From NCBI GenBank assembly GCA_902624655.1, contig CACNYJ010000004.1, positions 66,578 to 130,577 of the forward strand: a DNA stretch of 64,000 nt, in the 5' to 3' direction. This document shows positions 37,496-45,517 of this stretch, piece by piece. The stretch comes from an uncultured Thiothrix sp. GTDB taxonomy: Bacteria > Pseudomonadota > Gammaproteobacteria > Poriferisulfidales > GCA-002705445. The notes beneath the pieces were generated by a model. It was not told the origin of the DNA and did no database searches. It saw nothing but the letters and a program-made list of their open reading frames with translations. The stretch's first letter is position 1; every line of letters begins with the position of its first letter. A program made the position numbers and the translations under genes.

Positions 37496-38014
37496 ATGAG
37501 AAATTTATACGATTACCCAATTGGTGATAACTCACCTGAAGAATTTAATGTAATTATTGAAGTTCCGCACGGAAGTAACAATAAATATGAGTACGACGCA
37601 GAATATGATATTTTTCAATTAGATCGAGTTCTTTTTAGTTCGGTGCATTATCCAGGGTGCTACGGTTTTATTCCCCAGACAATCGGGGGTGATGGAGATC
37701 CATTAGATGTAATCATATTATCTGGAGAACCATTTATTACTGGAACGGTTTTAAAGGCAAGACCAGTTGGCTATTTAAAAATGACTGATGACAAAGGACA
37801 AGATGAAAAGATTTTAGCTGTTCCTGTTAATGATCCTAGATTTAATGAGAGACGCTCTTTAAAAGATATAAGAAAGCATGTTTTGTTAGAAATAGAGCAT
37901 TTTTTTCAAATATATAAAGATCTTGAAAAAAAGTTTGTTGATATAGATAAGTGGTATGATTTAGACGATACAAAAAAACTTATTATTGAAAGCAACGAAA
38001 ATTACAAAAAATAG
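37496..38014 (+). CDS. ppa: Inorganic pyrophosphatase
   Basis: A 172-residue class A (family I) pyrophosphatase. Metal-binding GGDGDPLDVIIL near residues 62-73 and the KYEYD and YPGCYGFIPQT segments are present, with KYEYDAEYDIFQLDR matching the active-site Lys/Asp/Glu. Cytoplasmic. It lies between tRNA-Cys and an unknown convergent gene, splitting a tRNA group that is continuous in E. coli. Confidence 0.96.
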   Translation: MRNLYDYPIGDNSPEEFNVIIEVPHGSNNKYEYDAEYDIFQLDRVLFSSVHYPGCYGFIPQTIGGDGDPLDVIILSGEPFITGTVLKARPVGYLKMTDDKGQDEKILAVPVNDPRFNERRSLKDIRKHVLLEIEHFFQIYKDLEKKFVDIDKWYDLDDTKKLIIESNENYKK

Positions 38015-38015
38015 C

Positions 38016-38038
38016 CATGGTCACGATTTGTGACCATG
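38016..38038. terminator. Bidirectional intrinsic terminator, ppa / unknown gene
   Basis: A perfect 9-base stem, CATGGTCAC-gattt-GTGACCATG, directly after the ppa stop. On the minus strand it is followed by a TTTTTT run, so it best ends the minus-strand gene; on the plus strand the tail is only moderately T-rich. It sits between two converging genes. Confidence 0.75.
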
Positions 38039-38054
38039 AAATATTCTTTCTATA

Positions 38055-38462
38055 TTATTGTGTGACTGTAGCTTTATAAATATTTTCTGGCTCTTGCTCA
38101 CCTTGCCACAATAACTCATAACCAAGTTCCCTAGCTTCATCACAAAACTCTACCAGATTGCTAAATAGCTCCTTGAAAGTTTCATGGGAGTGACTCTTTT
38201 CGTGTTCCTCGAAAGAATCCCAATAAGTCACTATAGCAATATGGTTGCCTTCTTTTCCAAAGTCTCCAACACTTCCTTCATCGCTTATAAATCCAGAGTA
38301 TTTGAAAACTTGACCAGCTCTAAATCCTGGATAATTGTTTTTTACAACGAAACACATTTCACCAATGAGTCCTTCAACGTCCTCAATAGTCACGTTATCT
38401 TTAAGTTTAACTATGTTGAAAAGCATTACCGATTCGTAAGGGATTGTGATTTTATCAAACAT
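38055..38462 (-). CDS. Uncharacterised ABM-like (dimeric alpha/beta-barrel) protein
   Basis: A 135-residue soluble protein from the ATG at 38462, which has GGAG eight bases upstream; a longer frame to 38498 lacks a good site. The pattern of alternating strands and helices with VTYWDSFEEHEKSHSHETFKEL suggests an antibiotic-biosynthesis-monooxygenase-like (ferredoxin-fold, dimeric barrel) domain. Function unknown. It lies beside the DsrE2/TusA region but points the other way. Confidence 0.6.
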   Translation of the reverse strand: MFDKITIPYESVMLFNIVKLKDNVTIEDVEGLIGEMCFVVKNNYPGFRAGQVFKYSGFISDEGSVGDFGKEGNHIAIVTYWDSFEEHEKSHSHETFKELFSNLVEFCDEARELGYELLWQGEQEPENIYKATVTQ

Positions 38463-38621
38463 ATTTGTTACTCCATTAACATTATTGCCACTCTTCAAAA
38501 TATACTAATGTTTTTTTATACATTTAATATATCTCTTTATTGGTATATAATAAATTACTTATATTACTAATAAAATCAGTAATATACATACAAGACCGCT
38601 ATACTACACAGCAAAAATGTA

Positions 38622-38627
38622 TATAAT
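38622..38627 (+). promoter_or_regulatory. Candidate -10 element of tRNA-Leu promoter
   Basis: TATAAT lies 12 bases ahead of the mature tRNA start and is followed by a GC-rich CCGC, as in stringently controlled stable-RNA promoters. No good -35 hexamer is visible. Confidence 0.35.
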
Positions 38628-38639
38628 TACCGCTTGTTT

Positions 38640-38726
38640 GCCCAGGTGGCGAAATTGGTAGACGCAAGGGACTTAAAATCCCTCGGTAGAAATACCGTGC
38701 CGGTTCGACTCCGGCCCTGGGCACCA
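38640..38726 (+). tRNA. tRNA-Leu(UAA)
   Basis: An 87-base tRNA with extended variable arm. Acceptor GCCCAGG/CCTGGGC, anticodon TAA at 38674-38676, T-loop GTTCGACTC and encoded CCA. Corresponds to leuZ of the E. coli glyW-cysT-leuZ group but is separated from the other two by about 1.2 kb carrying ppa and an unknown gene. Confidence 0.97.
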
Positions 38727-38835
38727 TTCATTAAATATCAATAATTTAGAAACATTTATTAAGGCGTTTTAAAATCTAAGTTATTTATAACAGTAATTGT
38801 TTGTAAATCTCTTGAAATTTGTTAAATTGTGATGA

Positions 38836-38864
38836 TTATGCTTTATACTTTGTTCACAGCATAA
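38836..38864 (+). promoter_or_regulatory. Operator-like inverted repeat at the dsrE2 promoter
   Basis: TTATGCT and AGCATAA form a perfect 7-base inverted repeat with 15 bases between. A -10-like TATACT (38844-38849) lies inside it; a TTGTTA (38819-38824) 19 bases upstream is a weak -35. The dsrE2 start is 42 bases downstream, with AAGGA just before it. A regulator of the sulfur genes could bind here. Confidence 0.3.
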
Positions 38865-38905
38865 AAATAATGCATAGGTTAATAATTTTAATATAAGGAA
38901 GTAAA

Positions 38906-39295
38906 ATGTCTGAGAAAATAAATGTTATGGTTACAACTGAAAATATGGAGCAGATGCAAATGGCTGCTATGATAGCCTCCGTAGGTGCTGTTAGTGGAAA
39001 TGATGTAAGTGTTTTTCTTTCAATGAATGCCTTAAAATATTTTATGAAAGGAAACGATCATAAGGCTCCGGTCGAAGGTGATATGGGAAATACTATGTTA
39101 GAAAAAAATGTTCCACCTTTTTTAGAGTTGTTCCAGCAGGCAGTAGAACTTGGCGACGCTAAAATTTTTCCATGTTCAATGGCCATGGATATGTTAGAAA
39201 TTAAGTCTGAAGACTTGTTTGACTATGTTGGAGAACCAATGGGTCTAACTAAGTTTATCAGTGATGTTAATGAAGGCCAAGTTTGGTCTTTTTAA
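38906..39295 (+). CDS. dsrE2: DsrE2-type sulfur carrier protein
   Basis: A 129-residue DsrE/DsrF/DrsH-family protein of the DsrE2 branch. The single Cys, Cys90 in KIFPCSMAMDM, is in the place of the conserved persulfide-carrying Cys. DsrE2-type proteins often pair with TusA and are thought to mobilise sulfane sulfur in sulfur oxidisers. It heads a run with tusA (15-base gap), an SQR-like flavoprotein and a DUF1641 gene. DsrE2 proteins can be membrane-bound; here no membrane segment is evident, so a soluble cytoplasmic form is likely. Confidence 0.85.
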   Translation: MSEKINVMVTTENMEQMQMAAMIASVGAVSGNDVSVFLSMNALKYFMKGNDHKAPVEGDMGNTMLEKNVPPFLELFQQAVELGDAKIFPCSMAMDMLEIKSEDLFDYVGEPMGLTKFISDVNEGQVWSF

Positions 39296-39310
39296 AATTA
39301 AGGAATAATT

Positions 39311-39541
39311 ATGTCAGATAGAATATTAGTTGATGCAAAAAACACTTTCTGCCCAGGCCCTCTTATGGAACTGATCTCTAACATGAAGATGGCTGATGTT
39401 GGAGCAGAACTTGAGTTGTTATCAACAGACGAGGGCTCTGCGGCAGACATACCAGAGTGGGTTAATAAAGTTGGGCACGAAATCATTGAAAGTTTTAAAG
39501 AAGATGATGTCTTGCATATTATTGTAAAGAAAGTTAAATAA
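39311..39541 (+). CDS. tusA: TusA family sulfur carrier protein
   Basis: A 76-residue protein with the CPxP motif as CPGP (Cys14), the persulfide carrier of sulfur-trafficking proteins. The DAKNTFCPGPLMEL start and the predicted beta-alpha-beta-alpha-beta fold are typical. In sulfur oxidisers TusA accepts sulfane sulfur and passes it to Dsr or sHdr systems; here it lies between dsrE2 and a flavoprotein. Not the tRNA-thiolation TusA by context, although the two cannot be split on sequence alone. Confidence 0.9.
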   Translation: MSDRILVDAKNTFCPGPLMELISNMKMADVGAELELLSTDEGSAADIPEWVNKVGHEIIESFKEDDVLHIIVKKVK

Positions 39542-39566
39542 TTAATTTAGATACAGGAGTAAAGCG

Positions 39567-40694
39567 ATGCATATATTAGTAGTTGGTGGAGGAATGGGCG
39601 GCACTATTCTTGCGAATAACCTTGCGAGAAGACTGTCAGGTGAGTTAGAGCAGGGCTCTTCAAAAATTACAATGTTGTCTGCATCAGATAAACATATGTA
39701 TCAACCAGGATTGCTTTACGTCGCGGTTGGCAAGATGTCTACAACTGAATTGTACAGAGATCAAAAAAGTTTACTTGAACCGTCAATAGATTTTCACGTT
39801 GACCCAGTAGAAAAATTTGATCTTGATAATAATTCTGTTACCACAAAAAGTGGTAAGAAAATATCATACGACATTTTATGTATAGCTACAGGATCTAGAG
39901 GTAATGCTGCAGGTATACCAGGTTTAGCCGAACATGCTTGTCAATTTTATACAGAAGCCGACGCACTAGCTATGTATAAAAAGCTACAAAAGTTTGAAGG
40001 CGGTAAAGTTGTTGTTGCAACAGGAGTTCCACATAAATGTCCAATGTCGCCACTAGAGATCACTTTCTTTTTAATCGATTATTTCAAAAAAAGAGGAATA
40101 TGGGACAAAGTTGATCTTCATTACACATACCCGATTGGAAGAGTTCACAGTTTAGAGCCAGTTGCAAACTGGGCTGCACCTGAATTTGATAAAGAGGGTG
40201 TTACATACGAGACGCTCTTTAACATGAAAGAAGTTGTCCCTGGAAAAGTAATAAGCGAAGAAGATAGTTCAGCTGAATTTGATTTGCTAGTGACAGTACC
40301 TCCTCATAAAGGGCAACAAGTAATTGAAGACAATGAGCTTGGTGCTGGTGGTTTTATCCCAACTGACAAGAAGAAATTGAACATGGAAGGCCGAGAAAAT
40401 GTTTTTGTTCTTGGCGATACTACTAACTTACCGATTAGTAAAGCTGGATCAACTGCACACTTTGAAGCAGAAGCTCTTGGTGAAAATATTGCAGCACTTG
40501 TTCAACAAGGAGAACCAGTTCGCGAATACGACGGTAAAGTATTTTGTTTTATTGAAGCTGGAGACGGTAAAGCGACATACGCAATGTTTGATTACAACAA
40601 CCCACCAAATCCGCAAGCTCCTACATCTGGCCTTCATTGGTTTAAAACAGCTTACAACAGAATGTATTGGGCAAGCGCAAGAGGTATAATTTAA
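39567..40694 (+). CDS. Sulfide:quinone oxidoreductase-like FAD protein
   Basis: A 375-residue NAD(P)/FAD-dependent disulfide-reductase-fold protein. The FAD-binding VVGGGMGGT is at residues 5-13, and a second FAD motif, FVLGDTTNLPISKAG, lies near residue 280. Three Cys (125, 158 in ATGVPHKCPMSPLE, and 327 in YDGKVFCFIEAG) correspond roughly to the three redox Cys of SQR. No signal peptide and no clear membrane domain. It may oxidise protein-bound sulfane sulfur or sulfide and reduce quinone. Exact substrate unknown; could be a sulfur-transfer flavoprotein rather than true SQR. Confidence 0.82.
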   Translation: MHILVVGGGMGGTILANNLARRLSGELEQGSSKITMLSASDKHMYQPGLLYVAVGKMSTTELYRDQKSLLEPSIDFHVDPVEKFDLDNNSVTTKSGKKISYDILCIATGSRGNAAGIPGLAEHACQFYTEADALAMYKKLQKFEGGKVVVATGVPHKCPMSPLEITFFLIDYFKKRGIWDKVDLHYTYPIGRVHSLEPVANWAAPEFDKEGVTYETLFNMKEVVPGKVISEEDSSAEFDLLVTVPPHKGQQVIEDNELGAGGFIPTDKKKLNMEGRENVFVLGDTTNLPISKAGSTAHFEAEALGENIAALVQQGEPVREYDGKVFCFIEAGDGKATYAMFDYNNPPNPQAPTSGLHWFKTAYNRMYWASARGII

Positions 40695-40707
40695 AAAAAT
40701 AATATAG

Positions 40708-41058
40708 GTGCAAATTATGAGCAGTGAAATAAGTATACAACAACAAGTTGATAGGTTCATGCAAGGTGCAGGGGATGCTCTTACAGATGATACAGTAGCA
40801 AGACTTGGTTTTATGATAAATGAGTTGTTAATAATAGCTGATAGAATTACAAGAAATAAAAATATTATGAAACTTCTCGAAATGTCAGAAAGCAAGGACT
40901 TTACAAAAGTTTTAGATGCATTAGGTAATGCTGTTGAATCACAAAAAAATTCACCATCAACATCAGGTATCGGCGGTATGTTGAAAGTTATGGGAGATCC
41001 TAACGTTCAAAATTCTTTAAGATTATTGGGAAGCATTAATAAAGAATTAAATAAATAG
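40708..41058 (+). CDS. DUF1641 domain protein
   Basis: A 116-residue soluble protein of the DUF1641 type, with the conserved tail VMGDPNVQNSLRLL and a helical N terminus. In other organisms DUF1641 proteins lie beside SQR-like flavoproteins or FdhD and are proposed partners or electron-transfer helpers, but function is unknown. It begins 13 bases after the flavoprotein gene, suggesting a complex with it. Confidence 0.85.
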   Translation: MQIMSSEISIQQQVDRFMQGAGDALTDDTVARLGFMINELLIIADRITRNKNIMKLLEMSESKDFTKVLDALGNAVESQKNSPSTSGIGGMLKVMGDPNVQNSLRLLGSINKELNK

Positions 41059-41077
41059 ATATCCTGTCTTTAAAAAC

Positions 41078-41665
41078 TTGATGTTAAAAATAAACTTCAA
41101 TTTAATTGATATTCAAACATTGTTGATATCTCTTGTTGTTATTTCTGTAGCTTTCCTAAGAATAATCCCGCATATATATAACTTTAGCCCGGTAATTTCA
41201 TTAGCAATTTTCGGAGCAATACATTTTAGAAGTAAAATATATTCCTATTTAATTGTTATATTATCTATTATGTTAAGCGATATTATTATAAATAACTTTG
41301 TTTATAATTTAGAAAATAGCTTTTTATTTTTCTATGAAGGTTTTTATTGGCAATATATTTCATATTTTCTCATTATTTTAATGAGTTTTTCTTTTAAAGG
41401 AAAAAAAATTGGTTTAAAAAATATCACATACTTGTGCGTGTTCTCGAGCTTAATTTTTTTTATTATTTCAAATTTTGGTTTCTGGTTAACTTCAGGAATG
41501 TATTCATTAACTTTTTTTGGTTTGCTTGAATGCTATATAAAAGCAATACCTTTTTATCAAGGGACGATTTTAGGTTTACTTTTCTATACACCAATATTTT
41601 TTGGGTCATATTATTTTCTTCAAAAAAAGAATTCAGCTTTTCGTGCTGAACATTTAACTTATTAG
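41078..41665 (+). CDS. DUF6580-type integral membrane protein
   Basis: A 195-residue protein with five or six membrane segments. Segments RIIPHIYNFSPVISLAIFGA and the later SNFGFWLTSGMYSLTFFGLLECYIKAIPF match DUF6580 proteins, which resemble substrate-binding components of ECF-type transporters. The substrate is unknown. Starts 19 bases after the DUF1641 gene, so it may be co-transcribed with the sulfur genes. Confidence 0.7.
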   Translation: MMLKINFNLIDIQTLLISLVVISVAFLRIIPHIYNFSPVISLAIFGAIHFRSKIYSYLIVILSIMLSDIIINNFVYNLENSFLFFYEGFYWQYISYFLIILMSFSFKGKKIGLKNITYLCVFSSLIFFIISNFGFWLTSGMYSLTFFGLLECYIKAIPFYQGTILGLLFYTPIFFGSYYFLQKKNSAFRAEHLTY

Positions 41666-41712
41666 AAATGTTTGATTGAATTTGTAAAGAGAATAATGTA
41701 GTTTATGTAAAT

Positions 41713-41718
41713 TATAAT
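41713..41718 (+). promoter_or_regulatory. Candidate -10 of the peroxiredoxin gene
   Basis: TATAAT lies 40 bases ahead of the peroxiredoxin ATG. No convincing -35 is seen. A strong GGAGGG ribosome site (41748-41753) precedes the start. Confidence 0.3.
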
Positions 41719-41758
41719 GATATTTGAATAAATTAAATTTTTGCCTTGGAGGGTTTAA

Positions 41759-42376
41759 ATGAGTAATGAACTTGATAATAATATAATTGATGAAGCAGTA
41801 ATAGGCCAAGCAGCACCTGACTTTAAAGCAACTGCAGTAGTAAATAATGAATTCAAAGATATAAAGTTATCTGACTATAAAGGTAAATATGTTGTGTTAT
41901 TCTTTTATCCTTTGGACTTCACCTTTGTCTGCCCAACTGAAATTACTGGTTTTAATGATAGGTATTCTGATTTCAAGGCTTTAGATACAGAAATTCTTGG
42001 CGTGTCTGTAGATAGTCAGTTTTCACATCTAAAATGGATTCAAACGCCAAGAAATGAGGGCGGTCTCGGTAAACTTGATTATCCTCTTGTATCCGATCTT
42101 ACAAAAGAAATTAGCTATAAATACGGTGTTTTAATGGATGACTCAATTTCTACAAGAGGCCTTTTTATTATTGATGCTGACGGTGTAATTCAACACGTCA
42201 CAATTAATAACTTGCCTGTAGGAAGAAATGTAGATGAAACATTGAGGCTAATATCAGCATTCAAACATGTTCAAGCAAATCCTAATGAAGTATGCCCAAT
42301 GAACTGGACTCCAGGTGATAAAACAATGAATCCTGATCCAGAAAAATCTAAAGAATATTTTAAAGATATTAAGTAA
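41759..42376 (+). CDS. 2-Cys peroxiredoxin (AhpC/Prx1 type)
   Basis: A 205-residue thiol peroxidase reducing H2O2 and organic peroxides. Peroxidatic Cys58 in [14 protein letters not shown] and resolving Cys179 in [17 protein letters not shown] are both present, as in typical 2-Cys Prx1/AhpC enzymes. It sits between sulfur-oxidation blocks, and could protect against oxidants there, but a general role is as likely. The strong ribosome site suggests high expression. Thioredoxin reductase at 52305 is a plausible electron source. Confidence 0.95.
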   Translation: MSNELDNNIIDEAVIGQAAPDFKATAVVNNEFKDIKLSDYKGKYVVLFFYPLDFTFVCPTEITGFNDRYSDFKALDTEILGVSVDSQFSHLKWIQTPRNEGGLGKLDYPLVSDLTKEISYKYGVLMDDSISTRGLFIIDADGVIQHVTINNLPVGRNVDETLRLISAFKHVQANPNEVCPMNWTPGDKTMNPDPEKSKEYFKDIK

Positions 42377-42398
42377 TTACTTTAGTTTATTATTATAA

Positions 42399-42427
42399 AA
42401 TATTGATAAATATAATATTATTTTTTT
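42399..42427 (+). terminator. Weak AT-only terminator after peroxiredoxin
   Basis: AATATT-N9-AATATT forms a 6-base A-T stem followed by ATTTTTTT. The stem has no G-C pairs, so termination would be weak. It may separate the peroxiredoxin gene from soeABC. Confidence 0.3.
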
Positions 42428-42458
42428 CATTTTAGAATTTCATTATTTTATAAATTTC

Positions 42459-42483
42459 TATAAGCAGTGTAAATATGCTTATA
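42459..42483. promoter_or_regulatory. Operator-like inverted repeat upstream of soeA
   Basis: TATAAGCA and TGCTTATA form a perfect 8-base inverted repeat with 9 bases between, about 83 bases ahead of soeA. A direct repeat TTTCTATAAG (42455-42464 and 42489-42498, 34 bases apart) overlaps its left arm. A TATAAT at 42518-42523 without a good -35 lies downstream, as expected for an activated promoter. Role is inferred. Confidence 0.35.
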
Positions 42484-42565
42484 AAATATTTCTATAAGAC
42501 AAATAAATTAATTCTATTATAATTCTAATCATTGACCTTAATCGGTTTCAGTATCAAGGAGTGGT

Positions 42566-45517
42566 ATGGCGACTAAACAGGATAAAATTGTATTTCATTC
42601 TGATAAATTCAGTAAAAATGCAAGCAAACTTCCAAAATTTGAAAATCATGATAAACAATCTCATAAGCATACGACTTGCTACATGTGTGCTTGCAGGTGT
42701 GGAATAAAAGTCACATTAGAAAATAATAAAATTAGATACATTCAAGGTACTCCTACACATCCAGTAAATAAGGGTGTTTTATGCGCTAAAGGGAATGCTG
42801 GAATTATGAAACAAATATCTCCAGCACGCTTAAGGCAACCGCTCTTGAGAAAACCTGGGTCCGAGAGAGGTACGAGTGAGTTTATTCCTATAAGCTGGGA
42901 TGAAGCTTTAGATATGCTAACGGAGCGTCTAAAAAAAATTAGAGAGACAGACCCAAAAAAACTTGCTTTTTTCACTGGTAGAGATCAAATGCAAGCCTTA
43001 ACTGGATTATGGGCGCAACAATTTGGAACGATTAATTGGGCGGCACATGGAGGATTTTGCTCTGTAAATATGGCTGCTGCAGGTTTATACACAACTGGTT
43101 TCTCATTTTGGGAGTTTGGTGACCCTGATTGGGAAAAAACAAAATACTTCATGCTATGGGGCGTAGCAGAAGATCATGCTTCAAACCCAATAAAAATTGG
43201 TATTAATAGGCTTAAAGAGAGGGGTGGTAAATTTGTCGCTATTAATCCTGTTCGAACTGGGTACCAAGCAGTTGCCGATGAGTGGGTCCCAATTAAACCA
43301 GGAACCGATGCAATGCTTGCGCTATCTTTAGTTCATGTTCTTTTAAAGAATGAACTTTTTGATTGGGAATTTCTAGTTCGATATACAAATGCTCATTATT
43401 TGGTTGTTGATACTCCTAGAAAAAAAGGAGATGGTTTATTTTATAGAAATAAGGATGGAGTTCCTCAGTCTTGGGATTTAGAAAAAGAATCTACAGTGAA
43501 TGCAACAGATTCTAAAATAAAGCCTGCTTTACTTGGTAACTACGTTACAGAAGATGGCACGCCTGTTAAAACAGTATTTACAATAATGACTGAAAGATAC
43601 TTAGACAAAGAGTACTCTCCTGAAATGGCAAGTAAAATATGCGGTGTTCCTGCCAAACAAATTGAAAGAATTGCAAGAGAGTTGGCTCATGTCGCCTTTA
43701 AAGAAACAATCGAAGTCAAAACAGAATGGACAGACTGGACAGGTAGGAAGCATGATAAATTTATTGGACGCCCGGTTTCAATGCACGCTATGAGAGGAAT
43801 CTCAGCACATTCAAACGGTTTTCAAGCATGTAGATCTATTCATTTTTTACAAGTTTTGCTTGGCTCAGTTGATTGCCCTGGAGGACATCTAGCCAAACCG
43901 CCATATCCTAAGCATGTTGCGCCACCAATAAAACCAGGAAAAAATGTTGTACCTGGACAACCATTGGAGAGTTTTCCTTTGGGCTTTCCACAAGAACCAG
44001 AGGACTTGGCAATTGATGATGATGGTAATCCGTTAAGAATTGATAAGGCTTATTCGTGGGAAGCACCAATAGCAAATCATGGACTAATGCATATGGCAAT
44101 AACAAATGCTGTCGCAGGCGATCCATATGAAATTGACACAATGATATTCTTCATGGCAAATATGGCTTGGAATTCAACAATGAATACATCAAAAATTCGT
44201 GAGTCTCTTTGTGCAAAAAAGAAAAATGGAGAGTACAAGATTCCTTTTCTTGTAGTTTGCGATGCTTTTGATTCAGAAACCGTGGGTTATGCTGATCTTG
44301 TTTTGCCAGATACCACTTATTTAGAAAGATACGATACTATATCAATATTAGATAGACCTATTTCGGAACCTCATGCTGTATGTGATTCGATAAGGTCACC
44401 AGTTTTAGAACCAGATAGAGACGTAAGACCATGGCAAACTGTTCTTGTTGAGTTAGCAAGCCGACTAAAATTCCCAGCATTTACGAAAGATGATGGAGAA
44501 AGAAAGTTTAAAGACTACAAAGATTTTATAATTAATTTTGAAAAAGCGCCTGGCATTGGTTTCCTTGCAGGTTGGCGGGGAGAAAATGGAGAAAATAGTT
44601 TAAGAGGAAAGCCAAATCCAAAGCAATGGGAAAAATATATTGAGAACAAATGCTTCTTTCAGTACGAGATCGCCGATAGTCATAAATATTTTAGAGGCGC
44701 AAATAAAGGTTATTTAGAATTCGCAAAAAAAGTTGGCTTTAATGCTTCTTCGGACCCAATAATTATTGAGCTGTATTCAGAAAAACTTCAAAAGTTTAAA
44801 CTTGCTGGCATGGGTTTGTATGATGGACCTCAGCCAAAAAGAGAAAGAGATCAATTTAGAATATCTAGATTCTTTGACCCACTTCCATCATATTACATTC
44901 CCTTGGAACATAGATGCACTTTTTCTCAAAAGTTTCCTTTTTATGCTATTACTCAGAGACCTATGTTTATGTACCACTCTTGGGATTCTCAAAACGCATG
45001 GCTAAGACAATTGCAAGCACATAATTATATGCACATGAACAAAGCAAAAGCTGAGGAACTTGGCATAAAAGATTTATCTTGGGTTTGGGTCGAATCTAAT
45101 ACTGGAAAAATTAAAGTTCAAGTGAAATTAATGGAAGGGGTGCAGAGCGATACACTTTGGACATGGAATGCAATCGGCAAACAAAAAGGTAAGTGGGGAC
45201 TTGAAGATGATGCAAATGAATCAACCAAAGGTTTTTTATTAAATCATTTAATAAACGAGCACTTGCCTTGTGCTGACACTGGAAGTCCTATTACAAATTC
45301 AGATCCAATTACAGGCCAGGCAGCATGGTATGACTTGAAAGTTAATATATATCCTGCAGCAGAGAATGAGCAGTTTGGTGTTTACCCAAATTTTGAGAAA
45401 GCTAATAAGGCTCCTGGCATCCCTGAAACAAGTGATATCTTAAGATATAACACAAAAAAACCGGTGAGATTATCTAGATCATTGAGAGATATTTTAACAA
45501 AAGGCGGTTTCGAATGA
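42566..45517 (+). CDS. soeA: Sulfite dehydrogenase, molybdopterin subunit (SoeA)
   Basis: A 983-residue molybdopterin-guanine-dinucleotide oxidoreductase of the DMSO-reductase family. A [4Fe-4S] site is formed by Cys38, Cys41, Cys45 and Cys73 (C-x2-C-x3-C-x27-C). No twin-arginine signal is present at the N terminus, so it should act in the cytoplasm, as SoeA does. The adjacent four-cluster ferredoxin and NrfD-type membrane anchor complete a SoeABC set, which oxidises sulfite to sulfate and feeds electrons to quinone in sulfur oxidisers. Other Mo-enzymes (polysulfide/thiosulfate reductase) remain possible. AGGAG at 42558-42562 precedes the start. Confidence 0.87.
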   Translation: MATKQDKIVFHSDKFSKNASKLPKFENHDKQSHKHTTCYMCACRCGIKVTLENNKIRYIQGTPTHPVNKGVLCAKGNAGIMKQISPARLRQPLLRKPGSERGTSEFIPISWDEALDMLTERLKKIRETDPKKLAFFTGRDQMQALTGLWAQQFGTINWAAHGGFCSVNMAAAGLYTTGFSFWEFGDPDWEKTKYFMLWGVAEDHASNPIKIGINRLKERGGKFVAINPVRTGYQAVADEWVPIKPGTDAMLALSLVHVLLKNELFDWEFLVRYTNAHYLVVDTPRKKGDGLFYRNKDGVPQSWDLEKESTVNATDSKIKPALLGNYVTEDGTPVKTVFTIMTERYLDKEYSPEMASKICGVPAKQIERIARELAHVAFKETIEVKTEWTDWTGRKHDKFIGRPVSMHAMRGISAHSNGFQACRSIHFLQVLLGSVDCPGGHLAKPPYPKHVAPPIKPGKNVVPGQPLESFPLGFPQEPEDLAIDDDGNPLRIDKAYSWEAPIANHGLMHMAITNAVAGDPYEIDTMIFFMANMAWNSTMNTSKIRESLCAKKKNGEYKIPFLVVCDAFDSETVGYADLVLPDTTYLERYDTISILDRPISEPHAVCDSIRSPVLEPDRDVRPWQTVLVELASRLKFPAFTKDDGERKFKDYKDFIINFEKAPGIGFLAGWRGENGENSLRGKPNPKQWEKYIENKCFFQYEIADSHKYFRGANKGYLEFAKKVGFNASSDPIIIELYSEKLQKFKLAGMGLYDGPQPKRERDQFRISRFFDPLPSYYIPLEHRCTFSQKFPFYAITQRPMFMYHSWDSQNAWLRQLQAHNYMHMNKAKAEELGIKDLSWVWVESNTGKIKVQVKLMEGVQSDTLWTWNAIGKQKGKWGLEDDANESTKGFLLNHLINEHLPCADTGSPITNSDPITGQAAWYDLKVNIYPAAENEQFGVYPNFEKANKAPGIPETSDILRYNTKKPVRLSRSLRDILTKGGFE

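Noticed and set aside
38184..38570. Plus-strand frame opposite the ABM-like gene
   Set aside because: The minus-strand frame has a good ribosome site, its own terminator and protein-like composition; the plus-strand one does not.
41632..41650. TTCAGC-N7-GCTGAA hairpin as a terminator of the DUF6580 gene
   Set aside because: It lies inside the coding region and has no T-run after it.
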